Notes under the pieces: generated by a model
What the model was told of the DNA's origin: nothing
The model's input: only the letters and a program-made list of their open reading frames with translations
The model's database searches: none
Made by a program: the position numbers and the translations under genes
Assembly (NCBI GenBank): GCA_002729725.1
Contig: PBYS01000117.1
Span: forward strand, 85,988-149,987
Direction of reading: 5' to 3'
Length of the DNA: 64,000 nt
Origin: Puniceicoccaceae bacterium
Lineage (GTDB): Bacteria > Verrucomicrobiota > Verrucomicrobiia > Opitutales > Coraliomargaritaceae
In this document: positions 46,601-56,860 of the stretch, one piece after another
How the letters are laid out: the number at the start of each line of letters is the position of its first letter
Numbering within the stretch: position 1 is the stretch's first letter

Positions 46601-47620
46601 ATGGAAAAAAGACGTTTAGGACGTAGCGGCATGGTCGTTTCTGAAATTTGCCTTGGCACGATGACTTTCGGTTCGCAGCTGGATGAGCGCGAATCGTTTG
46701 CGATTATGGATGAGGCCTACGAGGCGGGCATCGATTTCTTCGATACGGCGGAAATTTATCCGGTGCCGCCCAAGGCGGAGTGGGTGAATCGCACCGAGGA
46801 AATTGTGGGCAAGTGGTTAAAAGGGAAGGATCGTAGTTCGATTTTGCTGGCCACCAAGGTGGTGGGCCCAGGGCATGGCTGGTTTGTGCCGCCGATTCGC
46901 TCAGGCAAGACGGCGCTGGATCGTCACCATATTCGTATTGCGATCGAGGGCAGCTTACGTCGTTTACAGACGGATTATGTGGACCTTTATCAAACGCACT
47001 GGCCGGATCATGACTTCGGCTACGAAGAGACTTTGCAAACACTGACCGAACTGCAAGAAGAGGGCAAAGTGCGGGTGATCGGCAGCTCCAATGAAACGGA
47101 GTGGGGCACCATGAAGGCGAACCAGGTGGCCCAGGAGAATGGCTATGCACGCTACCAGACGATTCAAAACAACTTTTCGATTAATAACCGACGCTTTGAA
47201 GATGCCCTAGCCGACATTTGTCGCCGCGAGGGAATCAGTCTGTTGCCATACTCGCCGATCGGCGGCGGTGTGCTGAGCGGGAAATACAACAATGGTGCGC
47301 GTCCGCAAGGGGCGCGCTTCTCGGAGTATTTACAGACTGGAGGCGAGCGCCAGCGGCAGATGGCGAAGCGCTTCGTTAATGATAAGAGCCTCGCGACCAC
47401 CGCGGAGCTGATCGAACTGGCGCAGGAGCTCAACATCGATGTGGTCACACTTGCGGTGGCTTGGAGTAAACAGCACGACTTTGTGGCTTCGACTATTATT
47501 GGTGCGAACTCAAGTGAGCAACTCAAGCCGAGCTTGGCCGCGGCAGGTCTGAAGCTGAGTGATGAAACGCTGCAAAAGATCGACGCGATTTCGGCGAAAT
47601 ATCCTTACCCGATGGGTTGA
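46601..47620 (+). CDS. Aldo/keto reductase (Tas-like)
   Basis: A 339-residue NADPH-dependent oxidoreductase with a TIM-barrel fold. The catalytic tetrad is visible: Asp and Tyr in FFDTAEIYP, Lys in LLATKVVG, His in [10 protein letters not shown]. The C-terminal cofactor segment [12 protein letters not shown] is typical. Length and the loop after VVGPGHGWF resemble E. coli Tas. Substrate unknown. The folP ATG follows 1 bp after its stop. Confidence 0.9.
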   Translation: MEKRRLGRSGMVVSEICLGTMTFGSQLDERESFAIMDEAYEAGIDFFDTAEIYPVPPKAEWVNRTEEIVGKWLKGKDRSSILLATKVVGPGHGWFVPPIRSGKTALDRHHIRIAIEGSLRRLQTDYVDLYQTHWPDHDFGYEETLQTLTELQEEGKVRVIGSSNETEWGTMKANQVAQENGYARYQTIQNNFSINNRRFEDALADICRREGISLLPYSPIGGGVLSGKYNNGARPQGARFSEYLQTGGERQRQMAKRFVNDKSLATTAELIELAQELNIDVVTLAVAWSKQHDFVASTIIGANSSEQLKPSLAAAGLKLSDETLQKIDAISAKYPYPMG

Positions 47621-47621
47621 T

Positions 47622-48452
<831 letters not shown>

Positions 48453-48458
48453 CGCGGC

Positions 48459-49910
48459 TTAGGACTGTTCTTTCTTCTTTTTGACGATTTCTAATAAAGT
48501 GGCGCGCATTTCTTTGAGGCCGACAGGCTTGGGCAGGTAATATTCCATGCCGGCTTCTTTGAAGCGACTACGGTCGGAGATTACGTTAAAGGCGGTGACG
48601 GCAATGATGGGGATGTCTTTGACTTCGTCGCCAGCAAGGCCGCTACGAATCGCCATGGTTGCTTCGACTCCATCCATGATTGGCATATCCACGTCTGTGA
48701 GTAGGACGTCAAAGCTGGGGTCTTGCTGCAGGGCGATGATGGCTTCTTGTCCGTTCTCCACCGCGGTGACTTCTTGCCCCATCTTTTTGAGTAGCATGAC
48801 GATTAAGTTGCGGCTGGCACGGTCGTCTTCAGCGGCGAGCACTTTCAGCTTCTCTGGCAGCTCTCGTAGTGTTTTGAGTCCGCTTTTACCGCTTTGCACG
48901 CGTAGACCGCCGATCGGTTTGGCGGCAGAGGGGGAGGCGATCATATGTTCCATGGTAAATCTTAGGGTACTGCGAACGCCTCCTTCTGGGATTTGCTCCG
49001 ATTGCACCGTGCCTTGGTAGAATCCGACTAAGGCTTTGGCAACGGCCAGGTGTAGATACTCGATTTTGATACGGCTTCGTTCCTTGCCGCTTGCGATATT
49101 CAAGATCTCGTGCACAGAAGCTTCGCGATCTTCCTCCATGACTTCAAGGGGGTTGACTACACTGAGCTCAATGGCGTCATCTTGTTTTTTCCAGCTAATC
49201 TTGAGTGTGTGCTTCTCTTCGGGGAGTCCCGTCATTGGCACAGCTTCGATGGAGCTCAGCACCACTGATTTAATAATGGTGCTGATGTGATCGCTGTCTC
49301 CACGTAAGCGTAAGCGATTGTTTTCGTGCTCTGTTTGAATTTTGATCTGGCGACCATTTGCCCGGAAGGCGACGTCTTCGCGGATCTGCTCAATGGTGTC
49401 GCGCAGGGAGACCCATTCGCGATACTGGGGCAAAAACTCGTTTTCGTTTTGGATACGTGCGAGATTCGTCAATGTATGCAGGACGGAGTGCATGTGGTGG
49501 GCACAGCCCTCGAGTTCTATGAGTTGGTCAGATGAATCATCCTCTTCGCGTAATACTTGAGCGATGCCCATGATGCCATTGAGCGGCGTCTTTAATTCAT
49601 GTGACAGGGTGGCTAGCAGTGAGTCGGAGCTGTCGAAGTAAGCGGGCTCGGGTTCGGGCTTTGACTCCGGTAATTGCTCGGGCTTTGAGGCTTCTTCTGG
49701 CTTGGGCTCTGGCTGTGCGGGCTTCGTGATCTTTTTAGAGGGTACGGGCTCCTGGCTTGCATTGCGACGAATGATGTTGAGTGCGGACGCATCTAACTTT
49801 TGCTCTAGTTCTGCGATGGCTTTCGACTTGTCTTTTAAACGAGCCATCAGAAATAGAATACAGAGTCCGAGCAGTATAGTCGGGACGAGTGCTGTCAGTA
49901 TTGGTAACAT
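48459..49910 (-). CDS. Hybrid kinase-like protein with degenerate ATPase domain and C-terminal receiver
   Basis: A 483-residue protein: one N-terminal membrane helix (about 5-24), a Pro/Glu/Lys-rich linker, an HisKA with LATLSHELKTPLNGIMG (phosphoacceptor His present), then a HATPase-like domain. That domain lacks the usual N-box Asn (VVLSSIEAV) and has NPLEVMEEDRE where DxGxG is expected. A normal receiver follows (AAEDDRASR, Asp in DVLLTDVDMPIMDG, Lys in YLPKPVG). It may pass or accept phosphate rather than autophosphorylate. Convergent with folP. Confidence 0.85.
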   Translation of the reverse strand: MLPILTALVPTILLGLCILFLMARLKDKSKAIAELEQKLDASALNIIRRNASQEPVPSKKITKPAQPEPKPEEASKPEQLPESKPEPEPAYFDSSDSLLATLSHELKTPLNGIMGIAQVLREEDDSSDQLIELEGCAHHMHSVLHTLTNLARIQNENEFLPQYREWVSLRDTIEQIREDVAFRANGRQIKIQTEHENNRLRLRGDSDHISTIIKSVVLSSIEAVPMTGLPEEKHTLKISWKKQDDAIELSVVNPLEVMEEDREASVHEILNIASGKERSRIKIEYLHLAVAKALVGFYQGTVQSEQIPEGGVRSTLRFTMEHMIASPSAAKPIGGLRVQSGKSGLKTLRELPEKLKVLAAEDDRASRNLIVMLLKKMGQEVTAVENGQEAIIALQQDPSFDVLLTDVDMPIMDGVEATMAIRSGLAGDEVKDIPIIAVTAFNVISDRSRFKEAGMEYYLPKPVGLKEMRATLLEIVKKKKEQS

Positions 49911-50041
49911 TTTCGGAATAAAACCTATGTGAAAGCTGCGACAGTTATAGACGCTTCAGCAGCCTTGCAAGCAAACATCAAGCGAGTGATTGACTGGGCT
50001 AGGCGTGTGTTAGCTGAAAGGTTGTTGGCAATTAGAAAACG

Positions 50042-52513
50042 TTATTTCGATGTGCGTTTGCGGTTGCGCCCATTCTTTTTGGGGCGTTTCGTGAGCACCT
50101 TGCCACTGGGGGCAGCCTTTGACGCCGACTTGCTGGTTTGGCTGCTCGTCTTGCGGGCAGTTTTTCTGGTGCTGCTCGTTCGCTCGGAGCTCTTGCGGCG
50201 GCCTTTGAAGGGCTTGCCTGGCTTTTTGCCGAGGTCGCGCTCATCGGAGGTCACGACGCGAAAGTCAATTTGTCGCTTAAAGCGGTCGACGCGCTCGACT
50301 TGCACCATGATGTATTGGCCGAGTGCGTAGGTCCTCTGTTTGCGGCGACCGACCAGTGCGGTGCCTTCGGAGTTGGGATGGTAGAAATCGTCGTCGAGTG
50401 TCGAGATATGCACCATGCCGAAAGCCAGTGTGTCGGTGAGCTCGACGAAGAGGCCGTGGTTCTTCACATCAGCTATGATGGCCTTAAAGTGTTGCTTATC
50501 TTCCTTCTGCAGTTCGCGGTCGTAAAATTCCAGCAGCTTGGTTTTGACTGACTCGCGCTCAGCGTCGACCGAGTTGCGCTCCGTCACGCTGATGTGGTCG
50601 CCAAGGCTTTCCAGCTTGCCTTGCGGATAGCGAATGTCGGGTTCGGGGAGGGCGGAGTCGGCGCCGATTTTGCACAGATAGCCGTCCAGTACGCGGTGCA
50701 CAATCAGGTCGGCGTAGCGGCGGATGGGGGAGGTGAAGTGAGTGTAGTCGGGCTTGGAGAGGCCGTAGTGTCCATCGGCTGAGGCGCGGTATTGCGCCTG
50801 TTTGAGACTACGCAAGATGTGCACTTTGAGTGTGTAGCCTTGGGGGTGCTCTTTTAGCTTTTTAAGCAGTGCGGTCATCTCACGTGGCTTCTGTAGGTTG
50901 CCGCATTTGATGCCAAAGCTCATCATCGTCTCGCGCAGTTCTTTCAGCTTATCCTCTTCTGGCTCGTCGTGCACCCGGTAGATGCAGGGGAAGTTCTGCT
51001 TCTTCATGGTGCGTGCCACTTGCTCATTGGCGGAGAGCATAAACTCTTCGATCAATTGGTGGCTCTCGTCGTTGAATTGTTTTTCGATGCGATCGGCGTA
51101 GCCATCTTCGTCGACATAGATTTTGACATCGGTCATGTCGAGATCGAGCGAGCCTTTACTGAAGCGGCGTTTGCGCAGTTGTGAGGCGATCTGCCATAGC
51201 TGGTCGATGTGCTTTTTCAGCGTGGCCATCTCCTCGTCGCTGACTTCGTCGAGTGAACGGCCGGTGGAGCCGGTCTGGTGCTTGGGCGGTAGCGGTGTCT
51301 TGCGGATGGCAGCGAAGTCGTCCTGCGTCATGAAGGCGTAGGCTTGCTTGTAAGTGAGCCGCTTATTACTACGGATGACTGTGTTGGCAAATTTGACGTC
51401 GATGACGTCGGCATGCTCGTTGAAGGTGATGAAACAGGTCTTGGTTAGGCGGTCTTCGGCCTCAACGAGTGAGCACAGACCGTTGGAGAGCGCATGCGGT
51501 AGCATGGAAATTACGGTGCCGACTAGGTAGGTGCTATTGCCGCGCTCTTGCGCTTCACGGTCGAGGGGGCTGCCGGGTTTGACGTAATTGCTGACGTCGG
51601 CAATGTGCACGCCGACGCGAAATTTACCATTGTCGAGAAATTCCAGTGAGAGTGCGTCGTCAAAGTCTTTAGCGTCGTCGGGGTCTATGGTGAAGGTGAA
51701 CAGCTCACGGCAGTCTTGGCGGTTGCCGATATCTTCGGGCCGCACCCGCTCGGGGATGCTGGCGGTCTGTTTTTCGACGGCTGCGGGGAATTTGGGGTTG
51801 AGGTCGTATTTATACAGGATCGCCTTAAACTCTGCGTCCGGCTCGTGGGTGCGACCGAGCACTTCGATGATTTCGCCCTCTGGGTTTAGGTGACGCTGTT
51901 TCCATTCCAGCATTTTGACGACGACCTTATCGCCTTTCTTAGGAATTGGGCGCATGCCAGAGTTCTGCGGGTCGGGCACCAAGATGTCTTGAATAATGCG
52001 CGGATCGTCCGGGATCACGTAGGTGGCATGGCGGCCTTGAGCCAGGGTGCCGGGGATGGAGCTGTGCGCGCGTTTGAGGATACGGATGACGCGCACATTT
52101 GGCTTCGCATCTGGATCGTAAACGGGGCGTTGTTTGTGCCCTTTACCGCGAAAGGGGCGTTTCGAGGGCTGCACTTTGCGAGCCAGCACGATATCGCCGT
52201 GCATTGCGACGCCAGTATCCTCTGCGTTGATCGGGTAGCCATCGCCAGCGGGCGCTGCGTCGGGTATGAGGATGGCGGAGCCGCTCTGGCGCACAATAAT
52301 GCGACCGCTGACGAGATCTGCGTCTTCCGGAATGCAGAGGCGGTCTTTTTTTAGGCGGGCGATTTCGCCGCGTTCCAGCATTTGGTCTAGGACTGTGTGA
52401 GCTTGCTTGGTTTCTGCTTCATCGAGTTTGAGCACGGAAACGATTTCCATGCGTCGCATGGGGATGTAGTCCTGAGCTCCTAAGAGCTTCAGTAGTTTTT
52501 GGCGTAGTTCCAT
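50042..52513 (-). CDS. rnr: Ribonuclease R
   Basis: A processive 3'-5' exoribonuclease of 823 residues. It has an N-terminal winged-helix and cold-shock domains, then an RNB domain with [15 protein letters not shown] (metal-binding Asp cluster) and [37 protein letters not shown] follows, then an S1 domain ([10 protein letters not shown]) and a strongly basic Lys/Arg/Ser tail ([15 protein letters not shown]). Degrades structured RNA; the S1 domain and basic tail bind RNA. Confidence 0.95.
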   Translation of the reverse strand: MELRQKLLKLLGAQDYIPMRRMEIVSVLKLDEAETKQAHTVLDQMLERGEIARLKKDRLCIPEDADLVSGRIIVRQSGSAILIPDAAPAGDGYPINAEDTGVAMHGDIVLARKVQPSKRPFRGKGHKQRPVYDPDAKPNVRVIRILKRAHSSIPGTLAQGRHATYVIPDDPRIIQDILVPDPQNSGMRPIPKKGDKVVVKMLEWKQRHLNPEGEIIEVLGRTHEPDAEFKAILYKYDLNPKFPAAVEKQTASIPERVRPEDIGNRQDCRELFTFTIDPDDAKDFDDALSLEFLDNGKFRVGVHIADVSNYVKPGSPLDREAQERGNSTYLVGTVISMLPHALSNGLCSLVEAEDRLTKTCFITFNEHADVIDVKFANTVIRSNKRLTYKQAYAFMTQDDFAAIRKTPLPPKHQTGSTGRSLDEVSDEEMATLKKHIDQLWQIASQLRKRRFSKGSLDLDMTDVKIYVDEDGYADRIEKQFNDESHQLIEEFMLSANEQVARTMKKQNFPCIYRVHDEPEEDKLKELRETMMSFGIKCGNLQKPREMTALLKKLKEHPQGYTLKVHILRSLKQAQYRASADGHYGLSKPDYTHFTSPIRRYADLIVHRVLDGYLCKIGADSALPEPDIRYPQGKLESLGDHISVTERNSVDAERESVKTKLLEFYDRELQKEDKQHFKAIIADVKNHGLFVELTDTLAFGMVHISTLDDDFYHPNSEGTALVGRRKQRTYALGQYIMVQVERVDRFKRQIDFRVVTSDERDLGKKPGKPFKGRRKSSERTSSTRKTARKTSSQTSKSASKAAPSGKVLTKRPKKNGRNRKRTSK

Positions 52514-52570
52514 TATGTAAAATTGTAAAAAGTGGGGTGTGGGGGCGCCCGTCTGGGACGCGCTTTCATT

Positions 52571-53638
52571 TTATACACCATCGCCTTCGGGGAAATAGGC
52601 GGCATTGCCTTCGAGCCCGAGAGTGATGGTAATATTGAGGAATGTGATCTCGCCCATGGAGTGGCAGAGCATAAATCGGTAGTCGTTGTGCATGTCGGCG
52701 AGTTCCTTGCGGAGCTGTCGCATTTTATCAGTGCTGGATATTTGATCGGCGCACATGCAGCTTCGTAAATGCTGAACACGATGAAGGGCGAAGCGAAGGC
52801 GTCGCCGCATTAGCGAGCGCTCTTCACGTTGATACTGTTGACTGGTTTCCACATTTATCAACTCGGTGCACAACTTTACCACCGGTAAATTGTTTTTAAA
52901 GAACTGAGGTAGATAAAGTGTGCGGCGGCCTTCATAACACTGCTGGTCGAAGTCGATGGCACGCACCCGGTACTGGCTTTCTTCGAAGTCGGGAGTGACT
53001 TCGACCACGTAGTTATAGGCGCGCATGTCGCCCAATAAACGCACAAAGCAGCGTTCATTAAATTTAATAAACTCTTTGGCTAGGCGCACAGAGTGCAGGT
53101 CTGGCTGTGGTAAATACTTACGAATAAAATCGTCGCCGGGCACGCCGATGATGTGCTCCTCAATCAAAGTATCTTTGTGCACCAAAAAGTTGATGGCGTT
53201 GGGCGAGAGTAGCTCTTCTAGTTCGAGACCGTAGATGCGGGAGGCATCGGCCTTTTTGACATAAAAGTAGTCGTGATTGTCGTTGTATTGGTTCACCACA
53301 CGCACGCGCATGGGCTTGGTGTTGCCAAAGGTGCAGAAATCGACGCGGTCAATGTAGAGGTTGGAGAGAATCGTTTCGTCGCCGCCGGAGCGTAAGAAAA
53401 CATAGATCTTCTTCAGCCCCTCATAGAGCTCGCGTCCAAATTGCTGCTCGTAGATCAATGTCTGCCACAGGGTGTCGTCGCCGTTTTTGTTGATGAGCGG
53501 GAAGGAATCCTCATATTTGAGCATGTCCTCATAGGTGACGGGGAGCTCTAAGGCGCGATGATACTCCGTCAAATATTGGCGAAAGCGATCGTTAATCGGG
53601 AAGAACTGTTTGCGGTGTTGAGTGGCGGCTGCCTGCAT
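52571..53638 (-). CDS. Conserved-looking protein of unknown function with a possible kinase-like catalytic loop
   Basis: A 355-residue soluble protein with no recognised family. Around residues 205-235 it reads LLGDMRAYNYVVEV, then VRAIDFDQQCYEG. This resembles the GD-x(4)-N catalytic loop followed by the ID-F/W-D metal loop of HipA and aminoglycoside-phosphotransferase-type kinases. A glycine-rich loop and a clear upstream Lys/Glu pair were not identified, so the resemblance is only suggestive. Length and codon use look like a genuine gene. It precedes rnr on the same strand with a 57-bp gap. Confidence 0.6.
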   Translation of the reverse strand: MQAAATQHRKQFFPINDRFRQYLTEYHRALELPVTYEDMLKYEDSFPLINKNGDDTLWQTLIYEQQFGRELYEGLKKIYVFLRSGGDETILSNLYIDRVDFCTFGNTKPMRVRVVNQYNDNHDYFYVKKADASRIYGLELEELLSPNAINFLVHKDTLIEEHIIGVPGDDFIRKYLPQPDLHSVRLAKEFIKFNERCFVRLLGDMRAYNYVVEVTPDFEESQYRVRAIDFDQQCYEGRRTLYLPQFFKNNLPVVKLCTELINVETSQQYQREERSLMRRRLRFALHRVQHLRSCMCADQISSTDKMRQLRKELADMHNDYRFMLCHSMGEITFLNITITLGLEGNAAYFPEGDGV

Positions 53639-53682
53639 ATTATCTATTCAAGTGTTCCTTTCATTGAAGGCGAATGAATAAT

Positions 53683-53751
53683 AACTCAAGAGTTTGAGTT
53701 CATGTAAGCGTCTATGTTTGTTACGTTACTATATTGAGTATTACTACTCAA
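53683..53751. promoter_or_regulatory. Two inverted repeats sharing the half-site TTGAGT
   Basis: AACTCAA-GAGT-TTGAGTT at 53683-53700 and TTGAGTA-TTAC-TACTCAA at 53734-53751 are both 7-bp perfect inverted repeats with 4-nt loops. A further TTTGAG follows at about 53753. They lie in the A+T-rich gap upstream of both the unknown minus-strand gene and the small plus-strand gene. Paired operators for a dimeric regulator are one reading. Confidence 0.4.
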
Positions 53752-53844
53752 TTTGAGGGGTTGAATGCTTGAACTGGGCTTTGTGTCGTATGTGGACACT
53801 CCATTCAATTATCAATATTAATACATACTAAACAAAGGCTTCAC

Positions 53845-54042
53845 ATGATGTCGAAAAATTATCTCCCTCTGATTGCTAAGAAATTTTTTCTTTTAGCGGT
53901 CGCCTTACTGGCGAGTCACTCAGCGCAAGCTAACTTTCACTTCGTTCTGACAGAGACGGTTGACGGCAGGCCTGTTGATGTCACTTGTGCTGTGTGCATT
54001 TGTGGCCACACGTCGACGCTAATGAAGCATGGCAAAGTCTGA
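53845..54042 (+). CDS. Short secreted peptide or gene remnant
   Basis: A 65-residue product with a clear signal peptide (LPLIAKKFFLLAVALLASHSAQA) and only about 35 mature residues (NFHFVLTETVDGRPVDVTC, then CAVCICGHTS). The mature part starts like larger secreted or PEP-CTERM proteins but stops early, so a truncated gene is likely. No family recognised. Confidence 0.4.
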   Translation: MMSKNYLPLIAKKFFLLAVALLASHSAQANFHFVLTETVDGRPVDVTCAVCICGHTSTLMKHGKV

Positions 54043-54133
54043 ATTTTGAGCAGCGTGAAGGGGTTTTTGCTGTGTGTGGCGGAACTTTCTTCATTTTAGG
54101 GTTGCTGCGATTCAGATTCTGAGTGTCTTCTGG

Positions 54134-54236
54134 CGTTGGCCGGGTCCTATGCAATGATGGACAGGTTAACCTCGTCAGGCCCGGAAGGGAGCAGCGATCG
54201 CCTAATCCTCATGTGCCGTAGGGTGCCTGGCCACTT
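54134..54236 (+). ncRNA. ffs: Signal recognition particle RNA (4.5S type)
   Basis: Carries the near-invariant SRP domain IV sequence: CAGG...GTCAGGCCCGGAAGG (54174-54189) and GAGCAGC. The flanking arms TGGCCGGGTCCT and AGGGTGCCTGGCCA pair as a long helix. It ends just before TTTT at 54235. Size about 100 nt, the small bacterial form without an Alu domain. It binds Ffh for cotranslational targeting. Confidence 0.93.
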
Positions 54237-54261
54237 TTGTGTACAGGCACCAGCAACGATT

Positions 54262-54846
54262 ATGGCTAGAGATTGGAATCAGGCATACGAGCAGTACAAC
54301 ATCCCTTGGGATAAGGGATATGCCTCGCCCCCCTTGGTGGAATTTTTGCAGCGGCAGTCCGTGACTGGTCACGTCTTGGTGCCAGGTTGCGGTACGGGGC
54401 ATGACGTGCGCGCGCTGGCTAAGCAGGGAGCTGAAGTTTTTGGCTTGGATATTGCGCCGGGTGCGGTGCGTAAGGCGCAGTCGCACGAGGCCGCAGGCAG
54501 TGAGCGCTATGCGACGGGGGATTTTTTGAATTTAGAAACTCGGCATTGTGCTGCCTACGATTGGCTGGTGGAGCATACTTGCCTCTGTGCGCTGGATGTC
54601 AGTCAGCGAGTGGCTTATGCTCGGTCTGTGCAACAGGCACTCAAGCCGGGCGGCCACTATTTAGCGGTTTTTTATCGTGAAGTCAGTGATTATGACGGCG
54701 ACGGACCGCCGCATCCGATCAGTCGTGAAGAGTCGCATGCTTTATTTGCTGACGCGTTTGAGCTCGTGGAGTCGTTTGTTCCGCAGCAGAGTTATGCGAG
54801 TCGACCAGTGGGGGCGGAGGAGGTCTGTTGGATGCGAAAGAAATGA
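54262..54846 (+). CDS. TPMT-family SAM-dependent methyltransferase
   Basis: A 194-residue protein starting MARDWNQAYEQYNIPWDKGYASPPL, with the W..Y....PWD.G motif typical of thiopurine-methyltransferase-like proteins. VLVPGCGTGHDVRALA (SAM loop), LDIAPGAV and CALDVSQRVAYAR follow. The longer in-frame reading from 54136 overlaps the SRP RNA and is rejected. Substrate unknown; bacterial members act on thiol or selenium/tellurium compounds. Confidence 0.82.
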   Translation: MARDWNQAYEQYNIPWDKGYASPPLVEFLQRQSVTGHVLVPGCGTGHDVRALAKQGAEVFGLDIAPGAVRKAQSHEAAGSERYATGDFLNLETRHCAAYDWLVEHTCLCALDVSQRVAYARSVQQALKPGGHYLAVFYREVSDYDGDGPPHPISREESHALFADAFELVESFVPQQSYASRPVGAEEVCWMRKK

Positions 54847-55860
54847 TCACCAAACGCTCGGGCTCACATAGTTGCCTAGGGTGTCGCGAATGCTGAAATC
54901 GAGTTCGGGGAGAAATTGTAGGCCTGTGGCGGCTTCAATCTCTGAGATCGAAGTCAGGTATTTGTTGAGATCTTTACTTTCGGCGGTGCTGGGGATTCTC
55001 AAGGCCAATGCGCGCAGGCCACCTTCGTCGGTGAGATCCAGTGCGATCGCATAAAAAGAGTCTGGAAAGGGGATGCCAGATGGGAGTTTGGCGTTGCCCT
55101 GGTGATAGATGGGGCCTAGGAAAATCCATACCTCACCAAAGCGTTTCGGATAGCGCAGTGTGAGTTCGCGCATGGCCTTGGCCCAGACCTCGTCTGCAAA
55201 GCTGTCTGCCATGGGCGCATAGTTGGTCGCGAGTTGAGCATCGCTGGCACCGCGCGCCCCATGTTGCCCAATGAGTGCCTTGGCGGGCGCGATCGGCCTT
55301 GGGCGCCATTCATCGTAAATCAATGCTTCAGGCTTGAGTTGAGCGACTCGAGCATCGACCTGGATGGTTTCGTCGAATTTGGCACGCTGGAGGGGAGCGT
55401 CATTCAGTCGTAGGGCGATGGCGGCGGCTTGTAGGTGGCGCTCGGAAAATAGGTTGGTGTAGCTCGGTTGAGGCAGGGCTCGAATCGCATGTCGACTGTG
55501 TGGCACGCCAGCTAAGAAGGGCGTGTCGGCATCGCGGCCCAGTTCGCTGCCTTCGACCACTAAGCCCTCACTGCTGGGGATCGCATCATAACAGAGGTCG
55601 AGCAGCATTGAGACCGGAGCGGGTGTGGCCGCGTGTGTGCGCGGGCCATTGATGGCTGACAAGGCAATTTGCTCCATCTTGGCGCGCGTTTCAAAGGATC
55701 CGAAATAGTAGATCCCGCTCAAGGCCAGCACCACAAGAGCTAGAAGCATGAGACAGTTGCGCAACCAGTGAGATTGCTTTGTCGGCTTCGCTTTGGTCGG
55801 AGTCTTCTTACGGGTTGCCCGCTTTTTAGCAGTTTTCTTTTTTGCGCGCTTGGTAGCCAT
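54847..55860 (-). CDS. Membrane-anchored NUC1-like (DNA/RNA non-specific endonuclease) protein, active site altered
   Basis: A 337-residue protein with a very basic Lys/Arg/Thr-rich N terminus (KRAKKKTAKKRATRKK), one membrane helix (about 34-54) and a C-terminal domain. That domain resembles the beta-beta-alpha-metal endonuclease fold (ALIYDEWRPRPIAP, TNYAPMADSFADEVWAKAMREL, GEVWIFLGPIYH). The DRGH motif expected in the active site is not visible; the equivalent region reads GARGASDAQLATNYAP. Nuclease activity is therefore doubtful. Convergent with the methyltransferase gene. Confidence 0.55.
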   Translation of the reverse strand: MATKRAKKKTAKKRATRKKTPTKAKPTKQSHWLRNCLMLLALVVLALSGIYYFGSFETRAKMEQIALSAINGPRTHAATPAPVSMLLDLCYDAIPSSEGLVVEGSELGRDADTPFLAGVPHSRHAIRALPQPSYTNLFSERHLQAAAIALRLNDAPLQRAKFDETIQVDARVAQLKPEALIYDEWRPRPIAPAKALIGQHGARGASDAQLATNYAPMADSFADEVWAKAMRELTLRYPKRFGEVWIFLGPIYHQGNAKLPSGIPFPDSFYAIALDLTDEGGLRALALRIPSTAESKDLNKYLTSISEIEAATGLQFLPELDFSIRDTLGNYVSPSVW

Positions 55861-55887
55861 GGGCGGAATACAAATCCTCCGCGGGAA

Positions 55888-56415
55888 TTATTCAAGGTCG
55901 AGCTTGTGTAACTTTGGGCGAATCACCATCTGGCAGTAGGGAGCCGCTGTATTGAGTCGGTAGTAGTCTTGATGGTAGTCTTCGGCAGGGTAGAACGTGC
56001 TCACCGGAGTGATTTCAGTGACTATGGGCGCGTCGAACTGCGCTTGAGCAGCGGCCTTGGAAGTTTCGGCAGCTGCGCGTTGGGCTTCGTTGTGGTAGAA
56101 GATGGCCGAGCGATATTGAGTGCCGCAGTCGCCGCCTTGTCGATTTAGAGTCGTCGGGTCGTGTGAGCGCCAAAGCCAGTCCAGCAAAGTTTCGTAGTTG
56201 ATCACTTCAGGATCGTAGTGGATTTGAGTGATTTCTGCGTGTCCCGTCGTGCCCGTGCAAACTTCTCGGTAGGTCGGGTTGCCGATTTGACCGCCCATGT
56301 AGCCAGATTCGACGGCGTGCACGCCGTCGAGCCGTTCAAAGACTGCCTCGACGCACCAGAAGCAGCCTGCGCCGAAGCTGGCGATGGAGAGGGGAGGTGT
56401 CGTTTGAGTGTTCAT
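55888..56415 (-). CDS. msrA: Peptide methionine sulfoxide reductase A
   Basis: Reduces methionine-S-sulfoxide. The ATG at 56415 (MNTQTTPP) overlaps the upstream stop as TAATG. Diagnostic motifs: FGAGCFWCVEAVF with the catalytic Cys, GVHAVESGYMGG, THAE-type GHAEITQIHYDP, and FYPAEDYHQDYY. About 175 residues, normal length. Longer in-frame upstream residues belong to the overlapping gene in another frame. Confidence 0.95.
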   Translation of the reverse strand: MNTQTTPPLSIASFGAGCFWCVEAVFERLDGVHAVESGYMGGQIGNPTYREVCTGTTGHAEITQIHYDPEVINYETLLDWLWRSHDPTTLNRQGGDCGTQYRSAIFYHNEAQRAAAETSKAAAQAQFDAPIVTEITPVSTFYPAEDYHQDYYRLNTAAPYCQMVIRPKLHKLDLE

Positions 56416-56681
56416 TACAGTGAAATCACACCTGGAACTTGCGCCACGCGTTGGTAGATGGCGATCACCTCGTCGCTGGAGTGCACATGCATTTCCATTG
56501 TGTAGGCGATAAAGCGACCGCTGGAAGATTCGTTGGCTTTGACGGGATCGTCGGCAAAAAGATCGAGCACAGTTTGGCACTGCTTCTTAGGCACGATGAA
56601 TTTGAATGGAAACAGGCAGGGCCATTCGTAGTTGGCGTCCAGTGAGGAGCGGAAGGAGTCAAGGGATTCGTCGTCTTTCAT
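56415..56681 (-). CDS. DUF493/YbeD-like small regulatory-fold protein
   Basis: A protein of about 88 residues starting MKDDESLDSF, with FPFKFIVPKKQ, FTAYTMEM-type strand (FIAYTMEMHVHSSDEV) and VAQVPGVISL at the end. This matches the DUF493 (YbeD) beta-alpha-beta fold, which resembles ACT domains. Role unknown. A GTG two codons earlier (56687) is the alternative start. Translationally coupled to msrA through TAATG. Confidence 0.75.
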   Translation of the reverse strand: MKDDESLDSFRSSLDANYEWPCLFPFKFIVPKKQCQTVLDLFADDPVKANESSSGRFIAYTMEMHVHSSDEVIAIYQRVAQVPGVISL

Positions 56682-56724
56682 GCGCACGAGAGAAGGGGAT
56701 CGCGCTGTCTTGTCAAAGCGAAGT

Positions 56725-56775
56725 TACGCCGGGACAGGCTTCGTTTGCCGGAACAAGTTCCGGACGAAGCCTGGT
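56725..56775. repeat. 51-bp palindromic repeat, copy 1
   Basis: Identical over 51 bp to the copy at 56861-56911. Internally CAGGCTTCGT...CCGGAAC pairs with GTTCCGG...ACGAAGCCTG, forming a long imperfect hairpin with an AA loop. It resembles a REP or small MITE-like element. Confidence 0.85.
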
Positions 56776-56860
56776 TAGAGTCTGGCTTGTTAAACATGGA
56801 AGATTGTGGCCTGCCCGGGCGTAGTTCGGAGGGGTGCTGTGGAGTCCGGCTACTCTTCGA

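Noticed and set aside
54136..54261. N-terminal extension of the TPMT-like methyltransferase
   Set aside because: This stretch is the SRP RNA gene; the family-like sequence begins at the ATG at 54262.
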